Below the pieces are notes generated by a model, which ran no database searches, was not told the DNA's origin, and saw only the letters and a program-made list of their open reading frames with translations. A program made the translations under genes and the position numbers. Of a stretch of 13,515 nt of DNA, positions 7,186-13,225 are shown piece by piece. Within the stretch, counting starts at the first letter, position 1; every line of letters starts with the position of its first letter. The stretch covers positions 1-13,515 of the forward strand of contig MQVO02000242.1 of NCBI GenBank assembly GCA_001986395.2, given 5' to 3'. Origin of the DNA: Irpex lacteus (lineage: Eukaryota; Basidiomycota; Agaricomycetes; Polyporales; Irpicaceae).

Positions 7186-7574
7186 TTAATCATTAGCTAA
7201 TCCTTCCCAAGAACCATCTTTTTTATTTTTTTTCTAGTATAGAAAAATTAATTAATTTTTGCAAGGGAGTATCACCAGGAACTTCACTGATACTATCCTT
7301 AAATTTAGAAAGAAACTCATCATCATTATCATTTTTAGATAATGCTTGGTTTATTATATCACTAAGTTTTTTTTCACCAAAGAACTTGGACATTTTTGAA
7401 TCTTTATAAAAATTAGGAAAGGCCTCCTCAAAAGAAGATGTATCCTCTGAAATCAAATCGGATACTGTTTTGGGACTCACTATTTTTAACTATCTCCTCT
7501 AACCCCTGTAACATTTTAGTTGCATCAACTTCTGGTATTTTGTTGGGATTAGCCTGAGGATTCGTATTATCCAT
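7186..7574 (-). pseudogene. unknown acidic soluble protein, split by a frameshift
   Basis: An ATG at 7572-7574 opens MDNTNPQANPNKIPEVDATK, then MLQGLEEIVKNSESQN. Near 7465 the homologous-looking continuation moves to another frame, TVSDLISEDTSSFEEAFPNF and on to LQKLINFSILEKK, which stops at 7223. After an A-rich run a further frame continues as KDGSWEGLAND with TAA at 7186. The protein is rich in D, E, S and K, has no membrane segment and is probably about 130 residues. The 85-codon piece starts with GTG, which I read as an artefact of the frameshift, not a true start. It is first in the same-strand run and is preceded 17 bases upstream by a double hairpin. Its function is unknown. Confidence 0.5.
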
Positions 7575-7590
7575 AAGTAAAAAATGAGTG

Positions 7591-7641
7591 CCGTGGAAAT
7601 ATTTCACGGGATATATACTACCTGTTCTAAAGTTGAACGGG
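7591..7641. repeat. double-hairpin element
   Basis: Two adjacent stems. CCGTG (7591-7595) pairs with CACGG (7605-7609) around an AT-rich loop. CCTGTTC (7621-7627) pairs with GAACGGG (7635-7641), with one G-U. The arrangement resembles the double-hairpin elements described from some fungal mitochondrial DNAs. It lies directly upstream of the ATG at 7574 on the minus strand, so a role in the 5' leader is conceivable. The rest of 7642-7920 is AT-rich with no gene that I can see. Confidence 0.5.
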
Positions 7642-7934
7642 TATAATAGAAAATTTCTTATTTGTCATTAAGATATTCATATTAATAAAAAAAAAAATAA
7701 AAACACACATCAAAAGAATTGACTATACCTATTTTATTTATTCTAAAAATAGATAATAAAATAAGAAGATAAAGTTTAACTTAATTTCAATTAAGTTAAT
7801 TAGTCTTAATAAACATATTCTGTTTAATTTGATTGCTTAGTGTAGAATAATTATATTATTCTATTCCTTTTATTTAATAAATTTAAATTTTATTTATTAA
7901 CTTAATAAATATTTAATAGAAATATTTAGCTAAA

Positions 7935-8073
7935 CAGTTTCTAGGGTTAGAAGGAAGTATAGTATTAGCTCTAGCACACGGATTTTTATCCTGTGGCTTA
8001 TTTATATAAAATATATGCAGGTGCCGTATTATACAATAGAACTGGAACAAGAATGACTTCTTTTTATAGATAA
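7935..8073 (+). pseudogene. nad4: fragment of nad4 (NADH dehydrogenase subunit 4)
   Basis: The plus strand reads FLGLEGSIVLALAHGFLSCG then LFI, stops at TAA (8007-8009), and resumes one frame over as YAGAVLYNRTGTRMTSFYR with TAA at 8071. Subunit 4 of complex I has the block GIEGS..L...HG..S..LFICAG.LYDR..TR...YYRG in its proton-pumping membrane core, and the match is clear. The break corresponds to about 7 extra bases (TAAAATA) between LFI and YAG. Only about 45 codons of a gene of nearly 500 are present, and the 94 bp repeat begins 9 bases after the fragment ends. This is a displaced piece; the working gene must lie elsewhere. Confidence 0.85.
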
Positions 8074-8081
8074 ATACTACC

Positions 8082-8179
8082 AAACCCAAAAAACTAGGGT
8101 CGCGGTAGAAAATAATCCCCAAAAAAACTAGTTAGAATTATTTATAATACCTAGTTTTTGGGGATGTTTTTTTGGGGGA
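8082..8179. repeat. 94 bp dispersed repeat with hairpin, copy 2
   Basis: Same element as 174-267, here 98 bases because of one extra base in each of four homopolymers (C, A, A and T runs). The hairpin stem is CCCCAAAAAAACTAG pairing with CTAGTTTTTGGGG. It abuts the nad4 fragment, so it may mark the joint at which that fragment was moved. Confidence 0.85.
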
Positions 8180-8334
8180 AGTCTACTTTTATTTAAAAAA
8201 TTCTAAGTATAAAAGTTCACATGAATAAGTGGAAAGTGGATAGTAACTAAATTATGTTTAAAAACATCTAAATTTTGATTTTATTTTTATTTATTCCTTT
8301 TTTATAAAATAAGGAGGTAAATACAGGAGGAATA

Positions 8335-8407
8335 TGAAAGCACCTGGACTCGAACCAGGACTTTCTCCTTAAAAGGGAGACACTCAAACCACTCAAGTTC
8401 TGCTTCC
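8335..8407 (-). tRNA. trnK: tRNA-Lys (UUU)
   Basis: A 73-nt minus-strand cloverleaf. The acceptor GGAAGCA pairs with TGCTTTC (one G-U), with discriminator A. The anticodon stem TCTCC/GGAGA encloses loop CTTTTAA, giving anticodon TTT (Lys). The T-arm CCTGG/CCAGG has loop TTCGAGT. All stems are good. It is followed on the same strand, across spacer, by no other gene until the repeat. Confidence 0.92.
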
Positions 8408-8525
8408 TTATTGTATCTATTGATATTAGCTTACCCTCCTAACACAACCTATTAAAAAGAATATAAATATTTCTTTTTTTAAGGCATAAACTCTCCACTT
8501 ATCCACCCTGCCCTTATTTTATATT

Positions 8526-8596
8526 TACGAGTAATCAGATTCGAACTGATGACATCTATTTGGAAGACAGAAGTTATACCCCTTAACTATACTCGC
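8526..8596 (-). tRNA. trnG: tRNA-Gly (UCC)
   Basis: A 71-nt minus-strand cloverleaf. The acceptor GCGAGTA pairs with TACTCGT (first pair G-U), with discriminator A. The D-stem is GTTA/TAAC. The anticodon stem TCTGT/ATAGA encloses loop CTTCCAA, giving anticodon TCC (Gly). The T-arm ATCAG/CTGAT has loop TTCGAAT. It lies upstream of trnK on the same strand. Confidence 0.92.
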
Positions 8597-8915
8597 TTAT
8601 CTTTATATAAAAAAAATTAGATATATAATATCAATTAAAAAAAAATAACAATATATTACATAATTTTTTTATTGTAATATATTTATACTCTTTTATGCCC
8701 TTTAAATACTTTATTATAGCTTAAAATAAAAAGAAAAGGTGAGATTAAAAATTATTGTAATAATTTTTAATAAAAGAACATCATATATATTTTAAAATCA
8801 TTAATTTTATGTTTCCCCTTAAAAATTTATACCTATTTGACTATCTATTGTATAAATATATAATTATCCTAAAAACCTAATTTAATTAAAATAGAGTAGT
8901 ACTTTTGTGTTTTAA
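8597..8915. other. AT-rich spacer, no gene seen
   Basis: Almost wholly A/T, with ATATTACAATAA-like inverted words around 8650-8690 and 8745-8775. I find no open reading with protein character and no RNA structure beyond simple AT hairpins. Confidence 0.5.
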
Positions 8916-9187
8916 AAATTGCCTGACAGTCAAAAAGAGTTTAATGCTGAAGCAAATCAACTTAAAAAAATTATCCTTCATTTTTCGATAAAGAAAGTGA
9001 AAACACTACAAAGGAAGGTTTAGAGCAACTTAAGGAATATCTTGAACAGAAGCTAAACAAGCTAAAAAAAATATGATGAGGTTAATACTTATCATGAAAA
9101 TAAAAAAATTAAACAAGATTTTAGCCAAGTTGTGAATGATTTAAAAAATTTTACAGTAAGGATAATAATGAAGTTATTAAAATTTAA
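8916..9187 (+). pseudogene. frameshifted remnant of a charged coiled-coil protein
   Basis: The three plus-strand frames hand over in turn. PDSQKEFNAEANQLKKII is followed by FFDKESENTTKEGLEQLKEY with LEQKLNKLKK, then YDEVNTYHENKKIKQDFSQ with VVNDLKNF, and finally SKDNNEVIKI and TAA. The composition (K, E, Q, N, L at heptad-like spacing) indicates a hydrophilic coiled coil of about 90 residues. At least two of the breaks lie in A or T runs. No start codon is visible. I do not recognise the family. It could be a relic of a plasmid gene, and it lies on the same strand as the membrane remnant at 10162-10471. Confidence 0.45.
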
Positions 9188-9193
9188 ATTTAA

Positions 9194-9233
9194 GCTACTA
9201 ATAGCTCAACGGTTAAAACAGAGCACTGTTAAT
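9194..9233 (+). tRNA. 5' half of a tRNA-Asn-like sequence (degenerate)
   Basis: GCTACTA followed by a D-arm (GCTC, loop, GAGC) and an anticodon loop CTGTTAA (GTT, Asn) looks like the start of mitochondrial trnN. The 5' side of the anticodon stem is missing, and no T-arm or 3' acceptor follows. Treat it as a broken tRNA relic, not a functional gene. Confidence 0.35.
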
Positions 9234-9301
9234 TGTCTCAATAGGGCATGATAATATTAAAATGATACAGTAAATTATTAATAATTATTATATAGCTACT
9301 T

Positions 9302-9480
9302 TCCTTATTCCCGGGAGAGCTAGCTCTCACTGGTATTACCCTGGCACAATATTTAGACAGGACTATAAATTTATATCAATCATTCTTTAATATAAACCCT
9401 TAAATTTAATTAATTACAAATAACAATTACATACAATTAAGTACCTTCACTATAATCCCTAACTGCTGGACACTATTCTC
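9302..9480 (-). rRNA. rns: fragment of mitochondrial small-subunit rRNA (probable, defective)
   Basis: Read on the minus strand it contains GTCCAGCAGTTAGGGAT (compare GGCAGCAGTNRGGAAT), then after a variable stretch GTCCTGTCTAAATATTGTGCCAG, directly joined to GGTAATACCAG and GAGAGCTAGC. In small-subunit rRNA the order is CAGCAGT..., ...GGCTAACTA.GTGCCAGCAGCCGCGGTAATAC. The universally conserved seven bases CAGCCGC (CAGTCGC in many mitochondria) are absent at 9340/9341, so the 530 loop is destroyed. Both ends of the gene are missing. The span corresponds roughly to E. coli 16S 350-560. It is a non-functional fragment; assignment rests on the short conserved blocks. Confidence 0.6.
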
Positions 9481-9503
9481 CTTTTTTTTTTTATTAAGGC
9501 AAC

Positions 9504-9577
9504 TAAAAAATATTAAACTCGAACCAATACTAATTTTGTGTGTAAAACAAATGCTATACCAATTAAGCAAATCCCTT
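9504..9577 (-). tRNA. trnV: tRNA-Val (UAC) with weak acceptor and T stems
   Basis: On the minus strand a 74-nt cloverleaf folds. The anticodon stem TTTGT/ACAAA encloses loop TTTACAC, giving anticodon TAC (Val). The D-arm GCTTAATTGGTATAGC is standard. The acceptor AAGGGAT pairs with ATTTTTT through four A-U and three G-U pairs. The T-stem ATTGG/TTAAT has three A-U and two G-U pairs, around loop TTCGAGT. Neither stem has a G-C pair, as if every C on the 3' side had become T. The gene may be functional, edited or decaying. It sits between the two rRNA fragments. Confidence 0.75.
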
Positions 9578-9609
9578 TTGTGTATATTTTATTAATAAAT
9601 AATTATACT

Positions 9610-9916
9610 CCTATACTACTAAACCTGTGTCGGTTTAGGGTACGATAATATCATGGTATTAGGCCATAACAATTACATTGTTTTCTTGACCCCATACATC
9701 TTCCGATGCACAAGATTTGCTGTAACTCGCTCATCGGCTAATAACCTTAGAGATCGTCCTAACTCAAGACTGTACAACATTGTCTTGAAACCCTTTTACT
9801 TACGGTGTGTATGATTATACATACATTATACTACTCATGTTGACATTATCACTTCCAACGTCGTCCAAATAATAAATCACTATTCTTCAATCGAGTGGAA
9901 TGCTCCACTACTCCTT
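9610..9916 (-). rRNA. rnl: fragment of mitochondrial large-subunit rRNA (domain III to IV boundary)
   Basis: The minus strand reads GTAGTGGAGCATTCCACTCG, then GTTGGAAGTGATAATGTCAA with CATGAGTAG, then AAGGGTTTC and GAGTTAGGACGATCTCTAAGG, and finally CGTACCCTAAACCGACACAGGT. These are in the same order as E. coli 23S GTAGGGGAGCGTTC (about 1220), AGAAGTGCGAATGCTGACAT, CCAAGGGTT, GGTGAGTCGACCCCTAAGG and CGTACCCCAAACCGACACAGGT (about 1675). Domains I, II, V and VI, including the peptidyl-transferase centre, are absent, and the sequence breaks into AT spacer on both sides. It is a displaced fragment unless rnl is split in this genome. The core blocks are well preserved. Confidence 0.88.
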
Positions 9917-9989
9917 AATTATATATTTTTATGTTATACAGATTAACTAAAGGCATAGTTAAAGATTCTACTTCTAATTAAGACAACGG

Positions 9990-10050
9990 TTTTCATTTTA
10001 TTGCTTCAGGGCACCCTATAAGAAATAAAATGAAAAGAGGGACCTCTTTT
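9990..10050. repeat. stacked hairpins before trnY
   Basis: TTTTCATTTTATT (9990-10002) pairs perfectly with AATAAAATGAAAA (10024-10036). Its loop holds a second small stem, AGGG/CCCT (10008-10017). AAAAGAGG (10033-10040) pairs perfectly with CCTCTTTT (10043-10050), sharing four bases with the first stem, so the two large stems compete at that end. It ends seven bases before trnY. It could be a processing signal or a mobile double-hairpin element. Confidence 0.6.
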
Positions 10051-10056
10051 CTCAAA

Positions 10057-10141
10057 AGGAAACTCCCTTTTACGGTAAGAAGGGGTGAGCTGTAAACTCA
10101 GTAGCTAGATGCTTTTAAGAGTTCGAATCTCTTGTTTCCTA
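10057..10141 (+). tRNA. trnY: tRNA-Tyr (GUA)
   Basis: An 85-nt class II-type cloverleaf on the plus strand. The acceptor AGGAAAC pairs with GTTTCCT, with discriminator A. The D-arm is CCTT/AAGG, the anticodon loop CTGTAAA gives GTA (Tyr), and a long variable arm GTAGCTAGATGCTTTT follows. The T-arm AAGAG/CTCTT has loop TTCGAAT. The long variable arm is normal for fungal mitochondrial trnY. It is the only intact tRNA on the plus strand here. Confidence 0.92.
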
Positions 10142-10161
10142 AACTATTTTTAGTTATATAG

Positions 10162-10471
10162 CCACGTTTCTCAGATATCGCTTTTGCAATTATTACAGGA
10201 TTAGTTTACAGTATCACTGGATTAATCTTAGAACATTTAATATTAAGAGATATATGGATAGTATATAAAGAAGTGCAAACTGAAGAGAAAACTTTAGATT
10301 CAATTGTAGATTCAACTCTAGATCAAATAGTAGATTCAACAAACAGAAATTGGAAATACAAGTAGAGCCTCTAGAAACTTACACTCAACTATTGATTCTA
10401 TTGCTAATATTCCTAATTTAGATTATCCTGTAATGGAACCCACTTTAATTAGTAGTATACCTGAAACTTAA
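10162..10471 (+). pseudogene. frameshifted remnant of a membrane-anchored protein
   Basis: After trnY the plus strand reads PRFSDIAFAIITGLVYSITG, then LILEHLILRDIW, then TLDSIVDSTLDQIVDS. This frame stops at 10363, and a neighbouring frame continues as NTSRASRNLHSTIDSIANIP to EPTLISSIPET and TAA at 10469. One shift near 10340-10350 would join them into about 100 residues. One or two hydrophobic helices lead into an acidic region with repeated DS(I/T)(V/L)DS(T/I) units. There is no ATG, and the 5' end appears truncated at the tRNA. I do not recognise the family; it resembles a small plasmid-borne membrane protein. Confidence 0.45.
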
Positions 10472-10540
10472 TTTTTTTTTAAATCCGAACGAATAACTTT
10501 TTATTTTAATTAATTTTTTAGTTTAGTTATATAATATTTC

Positions 10541-10600
10541 AGGCTTATATTACAAGGGTTATATTACAAGGGGTTTATATTACAGGGGTTATAAAATAAG
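10541..10600. repeat. four short AGGGGTTTATATTAC repeats downstream of dpo copy 2
   Basis: Units at about 10541, 10555, 10569 and 10584 (spacing 14-15) share A(A)GGGGTTTATATTAC with small changes. The array ends about 27 bases before the dpo copy 2 stop. Its G-cluster plus TTTAT core and its position mirror the array at 2221-2331 beside dpo copy 1. Confidence 0.65.
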
Positions 10601-10820
10601 ATTATATTATATTATATTACACTATACTATTTAACTTCAATTTCATTATAAATATAAGGTTTAGTTTTAGTAAGAATATCAAGCCACTGACTTAAGTCTT
10701 GTGGATTTTGATTTGGTACATATACAGGCATTCTTTTGTTTGAAGAAGCTCTAAGTTTATAACTTGTTTTCAGTATTTCTATTTTTCCCTCAAACATAGT
10801 TTTTATTCCATTTAACTTGC

Positions 10821-11108
10821 TCATTTTTTATCTGCATCTTTAATCAATAACAATCTCAAATCAGAAACATGAATATCTTTTACAGCATTTTTAGTTAGAC
10901 CTTTAACTTTAATGATTTCATCACCATCAGTAGTAATAATTCCATAAACTTTAGGAGCTAAAAATACTGCTCTAGTGATTTCACATTCAAGCTTAAATTG
11001 ACCTAACTTATCACCAACTAATGAAGGTGGTAATGGTGAATCAGTAATAATACTATCCGTATCTGTATAATATACATTCATATCATCAGTATTTTTAACT
11101 TGAGACAT
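10821..11108 (-). pseudogene. dpo: dpo copy 2 fragment: motif C and KxY
   Basis: Contains VYYTDTDSIITDSPLPPSL, LGQFKLECEITRAVFLAPKV and the KVY motif, and ends at ADKK with TGA. The homologous continuation (NEQVKWNKTMFEG) appears in the next frame after an extra A in an A run, and then shifts again into 10627-10824 (YKLRASSNKRMPVY), which carries the C-terminus. That C-terminus is shorter and differs in sequence from copy 1. Confidence 0.82.
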
Positions 11109-11347
11109 TAAGCACCTCGCACCAGCGGTTACCGTAGATGCAATTGCAACATTTACGTCTAACCATGGTACATATCCTCTTTATCATCAAATCTATAGTG
11201 AATCTGACTAGTTTGTAAAATATAGTAGTCACCTACTCTCAATATATCTGATATAGATTCACCAGATTTATCCAAATGCTCTTTGCAATAATTTAATTGT
11301 GAATTCATCCTTACATCATATACTTCAACTCCAGGAAGATTCAGATT

Positions 11348-11632
11348 TCATACCAATTTTCCATAAAGTGAATTCATTAATAATTTAGCAACTAAATTTA
11401 AAGGGTCTGATTTAGAGTAAGTCAATCTAATTTCATATAATTTTTTAACATACTCACTGAAAATATTAGCTTTTTTAAATTTATAACCATTTAGAATCTC
11501 GAATTTATATCCTAATGGTTCACACACCTGATATTCATAAGATGAGATCCATCCAGTCCAAGTACCTAATCCAGCAATAGTTCTTACACCATCAGCAGTT
11601 TTGATTCTACGTTGAAGGATTGGATGCATCAT
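11348..11632 (-). pseudogene. dpo: dpo copy 2 fragment: fingers and motif B
   Basis: HPILQRRIKTADGVRT through GLGTWTGWISSYEY to KLLMNSLYGK. The frame stops at a TGA (11348-11350) caused by a one-base deletion in the FGMK region. In fungal mitochondria TGA can encode Trp. With that reading the frame continues past the TGA and, because a second shift compensates, re-enters the homologous frame (GVEVYDVRMN) and stays open to a TAG near 11163. Confidence 0.8.
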
Positions 11633-11703
11633 GAATTTAGGTGATGTAATTTTACAATAAAAAAAGTATATATTTTCATCATCAAAGAACCCTTTATTTT
11701 CTG

Positions 11704-12669
11704 CTAACCAATATTAGTAATATCACCTTCAAATGCAATAGGTTTACCTACAGGCATTTGTAAAGAAGCCATAACATTAGGGTAAAGAGAATTTACATCA
11801 TAATAATATAATTTATTTTTTATACCACTTAGAAGATTCTGATTATTACCATTATGGTTGATATAAACATCTACAGCACCACCAGTATAAGATTCACGGA
11901 TATCCCATTCAACTCTACCCAGTATCTGATAAATAGTATTTTTAGTCATAAATGAAGATTTATAAATCTTCATAGCTAAAGAGGGTAGAGTTAAGGATCC
12001 GTGAACATTTAGACTAAATTGGTTAAAGATTAATTCATTAAATTTAAATATAATATCAAATAAAGCTACACAATCAATACTACAATATTTAATAGCTTCC
12101 TCTCTAAAACTCCATACTCTATTTCCATGCTCTTTTTTAATTAAATCATATTCCTCTCTAGAAATATCTGTAAATAATTCATAAGCAGGGAAAGGACCAT
12201 TATAATTAATATCAGTTAATTTGAATGGAAAATGAGTTTTAGGAGTAGGAACATTAAAAGATTTACATAATTTTCTAAGAGACATTGGAAGTAATAATAA
12301 TGAGTCTTTAAATTTAATTGTAATAAATTTATCCTCCTTATCACCATCTTGTATTTTTAGTACAATACCTATTAATTTTCCATTAAAAATTATAGGTTTT
12401 ACTAAATAAGCACCAAAAGCTAATAAATGTTTAAGTATGAAAACTCCATCAAATCCCGATAGATTATGAGCGTATACATATTTTATATTCTTATGCTCAA
12501 TTAATTGACTAAAAAATGATTTAAACATTTCTACCTGTGATTTCTCACTTAAATCATTGGCATAAGAATAAAAATGTTTACCATAAACATAACCACAAAT
12601 TAAATACGGGATTTTGATTTCCTTCAATATTAACTGTCTCAATATCAATAGTGCAATATACACTAGCAT
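11704..12669 (-). pseudogene. dpo: dpo copy 2 fragment: Exo II, Exo III and first palm motif
   Basis: True homology starts at PYLICGYVYG (about 12607); the first 20 or so residues of the frame are readthrough. It contains YAHNLSGFDG, FKDSLLLLPMSL, YCSIDC, YTGGAVDVY and DVNSLYPNVM, and ends at a stop just after GKPIAFEGDITNIG. The next shift, at about 11707, continues as AENKGFFDDENIYFFYCKIT in another frame. Confidence 0.85.
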
Positions 12670-13225
12670 CTGATATTTTTTTATCTAAATTAATTTTATT
12701 GAATGGTTTAGCAGGAATCTCTTTTTCTTTATATACTACTACACCAGTATGATCAATAAATTGTGTATCTTTACCAATTTGTCTTGTAAATCCGTTTCCA
12801 ATAAGTGCAAGAGTATCAACATATTTAAGATCAAATGGTGCTAAATAATATACTTCATTATATCTTGATGAAGTATTATCATTAGTACCATATACATCGA
12901 TCTGAATTACTCTATTTTGACTATCTTGAATCATATATCTTATTTTATCACCCATATCTTGACTCATTAAAATAGTACCATAATCTGCAGGATTCATACT
13001 AAGAGGAAGTTGCATATTATTATAATTATATTTAACAACTGTATATTCTTCTGATTTAGATAGAAGTCTATCACCAGCTGCTAAACCATCGCATATATTA
13101 TAATCAAGAGTTATTGAAATAATTGGTGTATCTTTATAGGTATCATTTAATCCTCCTAATCTTGAAACCAGATAATTAGTAAATAAATCTTTATCAGTGA
13201 AGTTACATCTTCTCATATGTGCCAA
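12578..13225 (-). pseudogene. dpo: dpo copy 2 fragment: N-terminal domain joined to Exo I
   Basis: This frame carries most of the N-terminal domain (YNNMQLPLSMNPADYG, YYLAPFDLKY), the linker (VVVYKEKEIPAKPF) and Exo I (CTIDIETVNIEGNQNP). A one-base insertion at about 12608 then throws it out of frame, so the last eight residues are spurious. The homology continues upstream past 13225, through LLILCKVQF and further blocks in shifted frames. It is the piece that proves how the N-terminal domain and polymerase are joined in the parent gene. Confidence 0.85.

Noticed and set aside
7913..8122. Minus-strand open frame of 69 codons
   Set aside because: It is antisense to the nad4 fragment and runs into the 94 bp repeat; the plus-strand nad4 match explains the sequence.
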